From contig NZ_AAMT01000013.1 in the NCBI RefSeq assembly GCF_000152805.1, positions 42,929 through 106,928 on the forward strand: DNA of 64,000 nt. The letters are read 5' to 3'. Source of the stretch: Maritimibacter alkaliphilus HTCC2654. Its GTDB lineage: Bacteria; Pseudomonadota; Alphaproteobacteria; Rhodobacterales; Rhodobacteraceae. Under the pieces are notes generated by a model, which was given only the letters and a program-made list of their open reading frames with translations, was not told where the DNA came from and did no database searches. Made by a program: the position numbers and the translations under genes. Below are positions 41,969 to 51,180 of this stretch, in pieces. How positions within the stretch are numbered: position 1 is the first letter of the stretch; the number at the start of each line of letters is the position of its first letter.

Positions 41969-44900
41969 TCAGGCGGCTTGGTCTGCCGCCTTGCTGGTTC
42001 CCTGCCCCACGATCCGTGCCAGAATGCCCAATGTATCGACCCCGTCCCCATGCGGCAGGAACACCCGCAGCTGGAAGGCGATGATCTCGGTGAAACACCC
42101 CATGGCCTTGAGGCCGTCGATCATGCCCTTGTCCGCGCCGCTAAGCTCGAGGCGCATCTCGCCTGCGACCCGGCGACGGGTCAGGGTCAGACCCCGGCCC
42201 AGATCGACCGGCGCGGTGGTACCCAATGCGGCGGTCAACATCTCCTGCGGCGTTTGCGGATTGGAGACGAGGAAGCGGGCGCGCAACGCTGCCGCCCCTT
42301 CCTCGCTCAGCGTGCGCCCGATCATGGCGGTCGCCCCGTCGGGCGTGACCCGGTAGATGCGCTCATTGGTGGCCGGAATGTCCTTCCAGATCGGCAACAG
42401 CAGCCCGGTCAGAAGATAGAGCTTGGTCGTGGTGGTTTTTGGCAGGGACGCAGCCTCGGCATCCCAAAGCCCTGCAAACTCGGGCCTGCCGATCTCTTCC
42501 CAGGCCGAGGACGCGAACCGCGTTTCCTCCAGATAGCTCGACCCGTTGGGCCGCACTGTCTTGCGCATGAGCGTGACGATGTCCTCGTCATACATCTGCA
42601 TGGGGCGCGCCGAGATGAGCGCCGCGCGCCCCGAGGCGCGATTGACCATCGGCAGCTTGTCAGGATTACGCGACATGGCCTCTTTGGCGCCCAGCACATG
42701 GACCGGGTCCGTCACCTCAAGTCCGATGATCCGCGTCACCGCCCCGGATTTCGGGCAGGTCCAGAGATCCTCTGTGGAGACCTGTTCGATCTTTTCGCCA
42801 CGCAGGGTTTCCACACCGAGATCGAGCGTGCCCGCCGCGCGCGCCCGTTCAGTCTGATCGGCAATCCGGCGCATGAACTCGGCAAAGAGCGCGTTCTGCA
42901 TGTGGATGGGAAGGGCAAGCACCCGATTGAGAAACCGCTGGATCGGGGGAAGCTCCTCAAGGAGCACCCCATCCTTGTCGATCAGCCGCAAGGCCGTCCA
43001 GTCGGTGAAGCTCTCGTAGCTCATCGCCTCGGCCCGCCCGGCGGCAAGATCGGCGAAATACCCACGCAGCGCTGCTCGCGCGATCGGGCTTTCGAGATTG
43101 TCCTCCTCGCGGAACATGCCTTGCGAGCCGGTTTCGCGCTGGCCCTTGGTCAGGGCTCCCAGCTGGTCGAGGCGTTTGGCGATCGTCGAGGTGAAGCGTT
43201 TTTCGCCATGCACATCCGAGGTGCAGACCCGGAAGAAGGGCGCGCTGACCTGAGCCGAGCGATGCGTGCGGCCCAGCCCCTGGATGGCCGCATCTGCGCG
43301 CCAGCCGGGCTCCAGTAGATAGTGCCGCCGCCGTTTCTGGTTCTTTGCTGTCTGCGCCGCATGGTAGGACCGGCCCGTGCCGCCTGCATCGGAGAAGATC
43401 AGAATATCCTTCTCGCCGTCCATGAAGGCTTGGGTCTCGGACGAATTGCTGCTGGCGCTGCGCTTTTCGATGAAGAGTTGACCATCCTCGGCCTTGAGGG
43501 GCCGGATGGACCGCCCCGTGACTTCAGCCACGGCCTCGTTGCCAAAGGCCCAGAGGATCTGGTCCAGCGCCGAGGGGATTGGCGCCAGTGTCATCAACTC
43601 CATCATGGCCGCGTCACGCAAAGCGAGCGCCTCGCGCGAGACGACCAGCGCGCCGGTCTCGTCCCGCAAAGGTTCCACCACCATATTGCCGTCGATCTCG
43701 ACCAGCTTTTGCGCGTGGATCGGGAAGGCTTGTTCGAGATAGCCCAGGACGTAGTCGCGCGGCGTTAGCGCGCCCTCGACCAGCTCGTCCTCCGGGTCCA
43801 TCGTCTCAAGCCGACGTTTCAGCAGGCTCTCGCCAGTCGAGACCACCTGGATGACGCAAGCCTTGCCCGCCGCCAGATCGTCCTCAATCGCGCGGATGAT
43901 GGTCGGCGCCTTCATGCCCATCAGGAGATGGTTGAAGAAGCGCTGCTTCGTGCTTTCGAAGCGGGACTTGGCCGAGGCGCGTGCGGCCGAGGCATTGGTC
44001 TCGCCCGAGGCGTCGTTGACGCCAGTCGCCGTCAGTGCCGCTTCGAGATTGTGGTGAATCGTCCGAAATGCGCCCGCATAGGCATCGTAGATCTCGATCT
44101 GGGCCGGGGTGAGCGCATGTTCCAGCACATCGTATTCCACGCCATCGAAGCTGAGGGCGCGGGCCGTGTAGAGCCTGAGCGTCTTGAGATCGCGCGCAAC
44201 CACCTCCATGGCGGCGACACCGCCAGCTTCCATCGCCGACACAAAGCTCTCGCGGCTTGGGAAGGGGTATTCGGGGCCCTGCCCCCAGAGCCCAAGCCGC
44301 GCGGCATAGGCGAGGTTGTGCACGCACGTGGCACCCGTGGCCGAGATGTAGAAGACGCGGGCGCGGGGTGCTGCCAGTTGCAACCGCAGGCCAGCAAGGC
44401 CCTGCTGGGAGGGTTTGACCCCCCTGCCCTGCTCGGACCCCGCCGCATTCTGCATGGCATGGGCCTCATCAAAAGCCAGCACGCCGTCGAACCCCTCGCC
44501 CATCCAGTCGAGGATCTGGCTCAGCCGCGTGGTGCCGCATTTGCCCGCGGACCGCAGCGTGGCGTAGGTGACAAAGAGGATGCCGTCGCCCATCGGGACG
44601 GGCTGGTCCGGTTTCCATTTGGAGAGCGGCTGGATGTCGGCTGGCGAGCCGCCGAGATCGGTCCAGTCGCGGATGGCGTCCTCGATGAGCGTGGCGGATT
44701 TGGAGACCCAGATCGCCTTCCTGCGCCCGGAAAGCCAGTTCACGAGAATGAGCCCTGCGCATTCGCGGCCCTTGCCGCAACCGGTGCCGTCGCCGAGGAA
44801 ATAGCCAAGGCGATAGGCACGTGCATCCGGGTCATCATCGGCGCGCGTCAGCTTGGTCTGGTCGTCATCGATGGTAAACCGACCGGGCAGATCACGCCCA

Positions 44901-46231
44901 TGGGCATCATGCGCCATGATGATGGTCTCGAGCTGCGCCTCGGAGAGATGTCCCTCCTCGATCAACCCTGCGGGCAAGCGCAAGTCATCACTGCCCGTGT
45001 TTGAGGGCATGGGCGGGGCAACCGAGGCCATGGCGATGCTCTCGACCAGCGGCGTGGGATGTTCCTGCGCACCCGCGATCTCGATCCGCTGTGGGCGATA
45101 GCGCGCATAGATGTCCGAGATCGGCGTGTTGTCGCGCGGGGTCTGAAGGCTCGTGCAGCTGAGCGGACGGACGGCATTGGGCCGTGGATTAGAGGCGGCG
45201 AGAGGCGCAGCGGCGGTCTTGCGCGGGGCAGAAGATTGAACGATCGGCCGCGCGTGCGGTATCGACGCCACCCTTTGGGCGGGGCGTGCCTCGGGACGGC
45301 TCGCGGCCACGGCGTCGACAAAAGGAAGGGCTTCATTCAAGTCCCTGACACTGGCGCGGATCATCTCGCCGTTCTCCCGCACCTTGTCGAAGACAATGAG
45401 CTGGGTTTCGACAGAGGTGCCGAGCTTGCGGTAGACCTGCCCCGGCATCGTCAACGCCAAGCGCGGCGTCAGGAGACCGCAGGCGCGGGACCAATGCGCG
45501 GCATCGCGTTCGGGCGTGAACCCCTGCGGCATGATCGCCACAAGCCGCCCGCCGGGCGCGAGACGCTTTGCAGCCGCGATGAGATGCTTGGCGGCGATGT
45601 GCTTGTCCCGGGAACGATCGACCGATGAGGCGAAGGGCGGATTCATCACCACGACGTCGGGTAGAATCGGGGTCTGCAGCAGATCGTCGATATGCTCGCC
45701 GTCGTGGCCCGTCACCTCGCCGCCGAAAACCGCGCGCAGGAGGTGCTGGCGAAAGGGATCGATCTCGTTGAGCAGAAGCGTGGCACCGGCCCGGGTGGCG
45801 AAAGCGGCCAGTGCACCAGTGCCAGCCGAGGGCTCCAGCACTGTCTCGCCCTTGCGAATGGCTGCCGCCCGCACGACCATTGCCGCGAAAGGCAACGGCG
45901 TGGAAAACTGCTGCAGCCGGATTTGCTGCTCCGAGCGGCGGGTTTCCGTCAGGAGCCGCGAGGCAAGCAGCCTTGCAGCGGCGATGTCACCTGAAGCACT
46001 TTCCCCACGCAGCAGCACCTGAACAGCCGCGGCCTGCATCAGGTCATATGCCATGCGCCAGTCCCAGGCACCGCCGGCATCGCTGCCATGGAACGTCTCG
46101 CGCATGATACGCGCGAGCGCTGAACTGCGCAGGGGCTGGTTGTCGACCTCCGCGCCGATCTGCGCGAGGGCAGAGGCGAGGTTAGCGTCGGATTCAACAG
46201 GATTGGGGAGCGTTGAGCGGGGCTTGGACAT
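41969..46231 (-). CDS. Methyltransferase-helicase protein (strawberry notch / DarB-like)
   Basis: 1420 residues. N-terminal SAM-dependent methyltransferase (about 110-260): VLEPSAGTGALAAF and the catalytic-type NPPF in VVMNPPFASSVDR. Then a superfamily-2 strawberry-notch helicase: Walker A GDGTGCGKGRE (about 481-491), DEAH box LAFDEAHAM (about 590), motif III YISATGAT, motif VI GLGRTHRSAQ (about 985-994). The C-terminal third is the strawberry-notch helicase-C extension. Plasmid and phage proteins of this architecture include P1 DarB, which protects incoming DNA from restriction; that role here is inference. Confidence 0.9.
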   Translation of the reverse strand: MSKPRSTLPNPVESDANLASALAQIGAEVDNQPLRSSALARIMRETFHGSDAGGAWDWRMAYDLMQAAAVQVLLRGESASGDIAAARLLASRLLTETRRSEQQIRLQQFSTPLPFAAMVVRAAAIRKGETVLEPSAGTGALAAFATRAGATLLLNEIDPFRQHLLRAVFGGEVTGHDGEHIDDLLQTPILPDVVVMNPPFASSVDRSRDKHIAAKHLIAAAKRLAPGGRLVAIMPQGFTPERDAAHWSRACGLLTPRLALTMPGQVYRKLGTSVETQLIVFDKVRENGEMIRASVRDLNEALPFVDAVAASRPEARPAQRVASIPHARPIVQSSAPRKTAAAPLAASNPRPNAVRPLSCTSLQTPRDNTPISDIYARYRPQRIEIAGAQEHPTPLVESIAMASVAPPMPSNTGSDDLRLPAGLIEEGHLSEAQLETIIMAHDAHGRDLPGRFTIDDDQTKLTRADDDPDARAYRLGYFLGDGTGCGKGRECAGLILVNWLSGRRKAIWVSKSATLIEDAIRDWTDLGGSPADIQPLSKWKPDQPVPMGDGILFVTYATLRSAGKCGTTRLSQILDWMGEGFDGVLAFDEAHAMQNAAGSEQGRGVKPSQQGLAGLRLQLAAPRARVFYISATGATCVHNLAYAARLGLWGQGPEYPFPSRESFVSAMEAGGVAAMEVVARDLKTLRLYTARALSFDGVEYDVLEHALTPAQIEIYDAYAGAFRTIHHNLEAALTATGVNDASGETNASAARASAKSRFESTKQRFFNHLLMGMKAPTIIRAIEDDLAAGKACVIQVVSTGESLLKRRLETMDPEDELVEGALTPRDYVLGYLEQAFPIHAQKLVEIDGNMVVEPLRDETGALVVSREALALRDAAMMELMTLAPIPSALDQILWAFGNEAVAEVTGRSIRPLKAEDGQLFIEKRSASSNSSETQAFMDGEKDILIFSDAGGTGRSYHAAQTAKNQKRRRHYLLEPGWRADAAIQGLGRTHRSAQVSAPFFRVCTSDVHGEKRFTSTIAKRLDQLGALTKGQRETGSQGMFREEDNLESPIARAALRGYFADLAAGRAEAMSYESFTDWTALRLIDKDGVLLEELPPIQRFLNRVLALPIHMQNALFAEFMRRIADQTERARAAGTLDLGVETLRGEKIEQVSTEDLWTCPKSGAVTRIIGLEVTDPVHVLGAKEAMSRNPDKLPMVNRASGRAALISARPMQMYDEDIVTLMRKTVRPNGSSYLEETRFASSAWEEIGRPEFAGLWDAEAASLPKTTTTKLYLLTGLLLPIWKDIPATNERIYRVTPDGATAMIGRTLSEEGAAALRARFLVSNPQTPQEMLTAALGTTAPVDLGRGLTLTRRRVAGEMRLELSGADKGMIDGLKAMGCFTEIIAFQLRVFLPHGDGVDTLGILARIVGQGTSKAADQAA

Positions 46232-46275
46232 GGGAGTTTCCTTTGGATCAGGGTCTGAGTTCCAAAGGACAAAAA

Positions 46276-46308
46276 GCCCGCTCTACACTTTGAAGGCGTA
46301 GAGCGGGC
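46276..46308 (-). terminator. Rho-independent terminator after the toxin-antitoxin operon
   Basis: Perfect 11-bp arms GCCCGCTCTAC / GTAGAGCGGGC with an 11-nt loop, followed on the minus strand by TTTTTGTCC. It lies 29 nt past the toxin stop and 45 nt before the large helicase gene, separating the two units. Confidence 0.75.
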
Positions 46309-46337
46309 AATTTCTTAGCGGGGGGCCTGCACCCCGA

Positions 46338-46613
46338 TCATGGCCACTGCTGCGCAGCATGAAGAACGCGCAAAATGGTCACCATCTCAGGGCCTTCAAC
46401 ATAAACCACGATGTAGTTTGGCCGAACAACCATCTCCCGGGTCCCATCGACACGGCCCGCACGATACATTTGAGGGCGTTCTGGAAGAAGGGACGTCTTG
46501 TGTTCAATCTCATCTTTGAGAACTTGGGCGGCATCCGGGTTGTCGTCGGAAATGTAGTCAATGATTGCCAGCAAGTCGGCGATGGCCGTGGCTTTCCATT
46601 CAAGATTTGGCAA
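46338..46613 (-). CDS. RelE/ParE family toxin
   Basis: 91 residues if started at TTG 46613 (LPNLEWKATAIADL...); an in-frame TTG at 46628 gives 96. RelE/ParE signature: NLEWKATAIADLLAIIDYI, then TREMVVRPNYIVVY and VTILRVLHAAQ at the end. Either a ribosome-dependent mRNA nuclease (RelE) or a gyrase poison (ParE); the ARQ-type ending does not settle it. It overlaps the antitoxin gene and provides plasmid addiction. Confidence 0.9.
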   Translation of the reverse strand: MPNLEWKATAIADLLAIIDYISDDNPDAAQVLKDEIEHKTSLLPERPQMYRAGRVDGTREMVVRPNYIVVYVEGPEMVTILRVLHAAQQWP

Positions 46614-46899
46614 GGCGCTTCCCGTCAATCAACGCCTGGGCGTCTTGCATCGCCTTGGCATGGGGCGTTGTGGGCCTAGGATCGTCCAGCGCTTCCTGTA
46701 CCTTCGCCCGGAACCAGGCGTCATAGGCATCCGGATCAGAAGTCAATCCGGCAGGCAAGCCGCCTTCTGCGGCCACGCGGGTCAGAAGAATACGCACCGC
46801 GTCGGAGAGCGTCAGACCGACGCCCGCAAGTGCGTCCGAAGCCTGTGCTTTCAGCTGATCGTCAACACGGACATGAAGCATGGATGTTTGGGCAGGCAT
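46600..46899 (-). CDS. RelB/DinJ family antitoxin
   Basis: 99 residues. Ribbon-helix-helix DNA-binding N-terminus (MLHVRVDDQLKAQASDAL, GLTLSDAVRILLTRVA), then a C-terminal toxin-binding tail. Typical RelB/DinJ. It precedes and overlaps the toxin gene, so one autoregulated mRNA is expected. Confidence 0.9.
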   Translation of the reverse strand: MPAQTSMLHVRVDDQLKAQASDALAGVGLTLSDAVRILLTRVAAEGGLPAGLTSDPDAYDAWFRAKVQEALDDPRPTTPHAKAMQDAQALIDGKRLAKS

Positions 46900-47003
46900 G
46901 GATGGTCCTCCAGTTGATGGGAGTGATGTATCTCATTTGAGATACGAATTCAAGTCGGCAGTATGCGCGCGCGTGGTCCCGTGGTGTTGTCTCAGCGGGA
47001 AAC

Positions 47004-47660
47004 TCAGCCACCCTGCCCCGCCAGGAACTCCGCCAGCACAGGACTGGCCTCGCCTTTTGCGGAGCTGAGCAGCTCCGAGCCCGCAAGCGAGGCCTTCGAC
47101 AGGCGTACGAGCCCGCCGGTTTCCTCGATGCGGTAGCAGCGGCGTTTCTGCCGGCCCCGCCTGTAGTGCGTCGCGGTGACGATCTGGCAGGTGCTGCCAT
47201 CGGTGAGCGTCACGGGCGCGGCGAGCCTGATCTTGTCGCCTTCCTGGTAGTCCGGGATCGCAGCCCAATCCCGGCAGCGCTGGCGCCAGTCATGGGCGTA
47301 GCTGTCGGGATCTTTCAGGTCGGAGAGGAGCTCGATCAGCCCAAGGGGAGCACGCGACTCGTTCGGGCCAGCGCTTTCCTCCATGTCCTTGTAGCCCCAG
47401 CAGCCGTCATCGTATCGGGTGAGGAAGACAGCTCCGAAAGTGATGGAGCCATCCGCATCGGTGACATAGGTCGCGTCCTCGACAGGGGTGCCGTCGCGAT
47501 TGGTGACCCTAGCCGCTGCATACCAGGTGGAGCCGACCTTACAGGCCTTGACCAGTTCGGTTTTGCGCGTGTCGCCCTCAAAGGTGCAGAGCCGGGCAAT
47601 CTCCGCTTTCTCGTCCGCGTAGGTCTGGACGCGGCGATCGGTGTAGAAGAGCCATCCCAT
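47004..47660 (-). CDS. DUF6927-like hypothetical protein
   Basis: 218 residues. WYAAARVTNRDGTPVEDATYV, FLTRYDDGCWGYKDMEES and PDSYAHDWRQRC are the recognisable blocks; the C-terminal third is Arg/Gly-rich. I recall similar plasmid proteins annotated DUF6927 but cannot check. No membrane segment. ATG overlaps the stop of the preceding gene (47660). Confidence 0.7.
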   Translation of the reverse strand: MGWLFYTDRRVQTYADEKAEIARLCTFEGDTRKTELVKACKVGSTWYAAARVTNRDGTPVEDATYVTDADGSITFGAVFLTRYDDGCWGYKDMEESAGPNESRAPLGLIELLSDLKDPDSYAHDWRQRCRDWAAIPDYQEGDKIRLAAPVTLTDGSTCQIVTATHYRRGRQKRRCYRIEETGGLVRLSKASLAGSELLSSAKGEASPVLAEFLAGQGG

Positions 47661-48253
47661 TATGCCGCCCTCCGGTCATCGATTTCCATCAATGCATCGA
47701 GCGGCACGCGGTAGGGCTGCATGGCGTCGAAATCCTCGCAATTGCCGCAGTTCTGCACGATCGCGAAGGTGTCGCAGGCATCCTTGAGGATGACCCGGAA
47801 GGTGCCGCCGAGGCCCGAGGGCACCTCGTAGGTCCCGCCGACGAGATAGTCCGAGGCCCGGCGCACGAAGACGCGGATACTGTGGCCATCGGTGGCGAGC
47901 CGGATCGCCCCCCGCCCCCGGTCGATGAGCACTTGCACATCGTCGAGGATGTCAGTGTAGAATTGCCCGGTCAGATCGCGAAACGCCATGCGGCGCTGCG
48001 CCATCCAGTCGGTATCCCGAAATGGGTTCATGCCGTCGGCGAAGGCAAAGGAGGGATCGGCCTGTTCGGTGGTGACGATACGGGTGGTCGTGCCATCGAT
48101 GCCGTTCGAACGCAGATGCACACCATTGCCGACGATGAGGATCAGGGCCGGCCTGTCCACGGGCCCGTTCCAGTTGGGCAGGAAGGTTTTGCAGGCGCGC
48201 GCATGTGCGATTTGCGCCGCGACAGCGGACGCAGAGAACTTGAGAATAGCCAT
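47660..48253 (-). CDS. Hypothetical plasmid-backbone protein
   Basis: 197 residues, soluble. Blocks include LILIVGNGVHLRSNGIDGTT, FADGMNPFRDTDWMAQRRMAF and FAIVQNCGNCEDFDAMQPYR, which has a CxxC pair. No family recognised. Overlaps the next gene by one base and probably shares its mRNA. Confidence 0.7.
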   Translation of the reverse strand: MAILKFSASAVAAQIAHARACKTFLPNWNGPVDRPALILIVGNGVHLRSNGIDGTTTRIVTTEQADPSFAFADGMNPFRDTDWMAQRRMAFRDLTGQFYTDILDDVQVLIDRGRGAIRLATDGHSIRVFVRRASDYLVGGTYEVPSGLGGTFRVILKDACDTFAIVQNCGNCEDFDAMQPYRVPLDALMEIDDRRAA

Positions 48254-48328
48254 GGGGATGTCTTTCCGTTGGGTGTGGAAGGGTCGACCCGCGCGGGTGC
48301 AAGATCCACGCGCGGGTCGTGTGATGGC

Positions 48329-50311
48329 TCAGGCCGCTTGCGCGACGTCGCTGTCAGGCTCGGCGGTTTCCGCAGTGGGCGCCGTCTCGTCACAGGCGAC
48401 ACCGGCGGTCTGCATCATCGGCGGGCACCAGGCGGCCACGGCAGCGCGCTGCGCGTCCGTGAGCGTGGCGAAGGGCTCGGCGAAGAGCTTGTCACAAAAG
48501 GCGACGATTTCTTTCTTGCTCGACGAGGCCAGCGTCACCGCCTCCTGAGCCAGACCCAGTTCTTCGCCGAGGATTTTCAAGAGCCAGGCCTTCTTGAAGC
48601 GATTGAAGAGCGCCGCATTCGGCGTCCAATGAGCGCGGATATCGGGCATGATCTCGATCTCGAAGTCATGCATCAGGCTGTCGCGCTGCCGATCCCGCGC
48701 AAAGCAGGACTGCGTGGTGCTGGCGGTCGCATAAGCCACGAGCTTGGCCTTTTCCCCTGCCTCCAGCGCGCGAAACGCCGCGAACTGATCGGCGGGCGCG
48801 CGGGTGTCATCGAGCCACGACAGGTCCAGCGCATCATGCGCCGCCGCCACCTGCTCGAGCGAGGTCTCGTCGATCTCGTCCATCTTGGCATGGCTGCGGT
48901 ATTCCTTGCGGGCATCGATCTTGATCGCCTGCGTGACACTCATGCCGCTGGCCAGAACGTCACTGACCAGCTTGAAGAGCGTCAGATCCAGCGTGGCCTC
49001 GGGATGCAGCGCCATCGCGGCGCCAAGGGCCATAGCCCGCTCGGTCTTGAGGTCCTCTGCCAGCGAGGCCGGATAGGTGATTTCTCCAGCGTCGGGGGCT
49101 TCCTCCCCGGTGGTGTTGGTCGAGGAACTGCGCGCGCCCTCCTCTTTCACGGTGTCCTCGGGGCGCACGAGGCCGATATGGAGCGTCACCTGCCCGTTCG
49201 ACCAGGACGCAATCACACCGGCGCGGGCGAGGTCCTCGGCGCTATAGGCCTCCTGCAGATCGCGGGCTTCGTCTTCCAGAGCGTCCACGCGCTCGTAAAG
49301 GGCATTGTAGGCATCGTCTTCGAGCCCCTCATCCTCCATCTCGAGTTGCAGTTTCTCAAGTTCAGCGGTGATCTCATCCACGCGCTTCTGGGCGGTCTCA
49401 TCCGGCTCGACGGGTCCTGGGTAGACGCGGCCATATTCGGCCATGGTCGCGTAATCATAGCGCACCATTGCATCGGCCCAGGCAAAGCCCAGCTTTATGC
49501 GAGCCTCTTCGGCGGCGGCCCCGAGCTTCTCGAGTAGGATGGTTTCGACCAGCGCCGCATCCTCGAGCACCGAATGCTCTTCCAGCAGATCGGCCGCGAT
49601 CGCTCCGCCGCGGGCCTCATAGTCCTCGCGCACGAAGGCCCCGATATCGTCGCTGACCTGGACGCCGCGGGACTTGAGCGCCTGGCGGACTGTATAGGCC
49701 TGCAGGTAGCTATCTTCCTTGGTGAGCGCCTCGAAGACCTCGCGCTGCACCTCCTGGCTCGGATGCTCCGCAAAGGCCTTCATCGTGTCGAGCGTGATGG
49801 TCTTGGCCCGGGCCGCGGCGCGGATCTCGGGGTGGATCAGACCGTAGCGCAACCGGCCTTTCACGGCTGCCACCGTGGTGCCGAAGGTCTTGGCGATCGT
49901 CTCGGGCGTCTGGCCGTCGACTTCCATCATCCGGGCGAAAGCCTCGAACTCGTCGATGGCGTTCATCGGCGCCTGGGTGATGTTCTCGGCGAGCGACAGG
50001 GCAGTGGTGACGTCGCAGTCGTCGGGGACAAGCCGACAGTCGACCTTGGTTTTCGCCGTGAACCCCTTGCTGGCATTGTCGGCGATCAGCTCCTTCAGGG
50101 CTGCATGGCGCCGGCCGCCGGCGAGCACGGCGTACTTGCCGTCGAGCTTCTGGACAAGAAGCGGCTGGAGCAGGCCCAGCACAGCGATGCTCGCCTTCAG
50201 ATGCGTGATGTTCTCGGACTCATAGGTTTCCGGGGAGTTGCTGCGCACATTGGCAGGATGCGGGACCAGATCGCCGATGGCGACGGTGAGAGGGGCAAAG
50301 CTTGTGGTCAT
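48329..50311 (-). CDS. Large ParB-like nuclease-domain protein
   Basis: 660 residues from ATG 50311 (GGAAGGAT upstream). N-terminal ParB/Srx fold: PHPANVRS, LGLLQPLLVQ, AVLAGGRRHAAL, then a ParB HTH (ETIAKTFGTTVAAVKGRLRYG). The remainder is a long, acidic helical region. Too long for a partition ParB and unlinked to a ParA; similar proteins accompany ArdC and strawberry-notch genes on large plasmids. Possibly anti-restriction or DNA-modifying (inference). Confidence 0.85.
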   Translation of the reverse strand: MTTSFAPLTVAIGDLVPHPANVRSNSPETYESENITHLKASIAVLGLLQPLLVQKLDGKYAVLAGGRRHAALKELIADNASKGFTAKTKVDCRLVPDDCDVTTALSLAENITQAPMNAIDEFEAFARMMEVDGQTPETIAKTFGTTVAAVKGRLRYGLIHPEIRAAARAKTITLDTMKAFAEHPSQEVQREVFEALTKEDSYLQAYTVRQALKSRGVQVSDDIGAFVREDYEARGGAIAADLLEEHSVLEDAALVETILLEKLGAAAEEARIKLGFAWADAMVRYDYATMAEYGRVYPGPVEPDETAQKRVDEITAELEKLQLEMEDEGLEDDAYNALYERVDALEDEARDLQEAYSAEDLARAGVIASWSNGQVTLHIGLVRPEDTVKEEGARSSSTNTTGEEAPDAGEITYPASLAEDLKTERAMALGAAMALHPEATLDLTLFKLVSDVLASGMSVTQAIKIDARKEYRSHAKMDEIDETSLEQVAAAHDALDLSWLDDTRAPADQFAAFRALEAGEKAKLVAYATASTTQSCFARDRQRDSLMHDFEIEIMPDIRAHWTPNAALFNRFKKAWLLKILGEELGLAQEAVTLASSSKKEIVAFCDKLFAEPFATLTDAQRAAVAAWCPPMMQTAGVACDETAPTAETAEPDSDVAQAA

Positions 50312-50396
50312 GGGATATCCTTCCAGGTGGGTGAGGTGTGGCCCGCGCGCGCTTGCGCGTGACCAATCCCCGGCTTCAGGGATCACCACGACAAAA

Positions 50397-50428
50397 GGCC
50401 CACTCTCCCTTTGAGGGGCCAGTGGGCC
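50397..50428 (-). terminator. Terminator of the DUF3768 gene
   Basis: Arms GGCCCACT / AGTGGGCC, with an inner stem possible, followed on the minus strand by TTTTGTCG. It lies 42 nt past the stop at 50470 and separates that gene from the ParB-like gene. Confidence 0.65.
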
Positions 50429-50469
50429 TTCATTGCTTGACGTGTAAGGTTTGGGGGGTGTCCCCTCGC

Positions 50470-50859
50470 CTACCAGTCGCGCGCCAGCATGATGGTCAGC
50501 ACGCGCATGGTCGTGGCAGGATTGTCCGGGGTCTCGGCCCCGTAGCGGAAATCCGAGTCTGCTTCATAGAGATCGATCTTCCAGAACACGGTCTCTCCCC
50601 GGATCTCGACCGCCCCGAAATCGTGCCAGCCCTCGGGATCATTCTCAAGCTCGAACGTGGCAAACTCACCGGTTGCCTTGACCGCCTCGGCCATGAAGCC
50701 ATCGCCGGCCTCCATAAGCGCGCGGGTGACATGCATGCGGCCTTGGATGGGCTGCGCGGGCGGCACTCCAAGGCACGCGAGCTTGCGAAACGCGTCGTTC
50801 TGCACCGCGATCACGGTCGGATCCGGACGGTCTGGCTGGGGTTGAACATTCATGGACAT
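50470..50859 (-). CDS. DUF3768 domain protein
   Basis: 129 residues from ATG 50859 (AGGAG six nt upstream). DUF3768 blocks: VIAVQNDAFRK at the N-terminus, then FATFELENDPEGWHDFGAVE and VFWKIDLYEAD, and ending TMRVLTIMLARDW. Small soluble protein of unknown role that is widespread on alphaproteobacterial plasmids next to ParB-like and ArdC genes. Confidence 0.88.
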   Translation of the reverse strand: MSMNVQPQPDRPDPTVIAVQNDAFRKLACLGVPPAQPIQGRMHVTRALMEAGDGFMAEAVKATGEFATFELENDPEGWHDFGAVEIRGETVFWKIDLYEADSDFRYGAETPDNPATTMRVLTIMLARDW

Positions 50860-50947
50860 GAGGATCTCCTTTGAGAGGTTTGAAACACCCTTCTCAAAGC
50901 CCGCTTTTTCTTTTCCGCTTGGCGGATGAATCGAGGCCGAAGGCGCC

Positions 50948-51157
50948 CTACCCGAACAGCCCTTTGGGTCTGTAATTCGGGTTGGGGATGGTTTCGATCC
51001 AGCCGCCTTGTTCTTTGATGCTCTCGAGCGCTGCCGAGGGCGGATAAGCGCCCTCGGCAGCGCTCCACCAATAGGCACCGCGCTTGAATGTGATGATCTT
51101 GCGGCGGCCGTCGTTGAAGCAGGCCACCCGCAGCGTTTTGGGTTCCTTACGTGACAT
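50948..51157 (-). CDS. Small hypothetical protein
   Basis: 69 residues, basic N-terminus then ITFKRGAYWWSAAEGAYPPS. ATG 51157 with no membrane segment. It lies 23 nt after the ArdC-like gene in the same direction. No family recognised. Confidence 0.6.
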   Translation of the reverse strand: MSRKEPKTLRVACFNDGRRKIITFKRGAYWWSAAEGAYPPSAALESIKEQGGWIETIPNPNYRPKGLFG

Positions 51158-51180
51158 GGGTCTCTCCGTTCTCCGTGCGG

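Noticed and set aside
41588..43318. 576-codon plus-strand open frame
   Set aside because: Antisense to the methyltransferase-helicase gene; His/Arg/Pro-rich translation without motifs.
47882..49537. 551-codon plus-strand open frame
   Set aside because: Antisense to the 47660 gene and the ParB-like gene, which have better starts and recognisable motifs.
48329..50311. Partition ParB of this plasmid
   Set aside because: Twice the usual length and not next to a ParA; the partition pair is RepA/RepB at 55276-57382.
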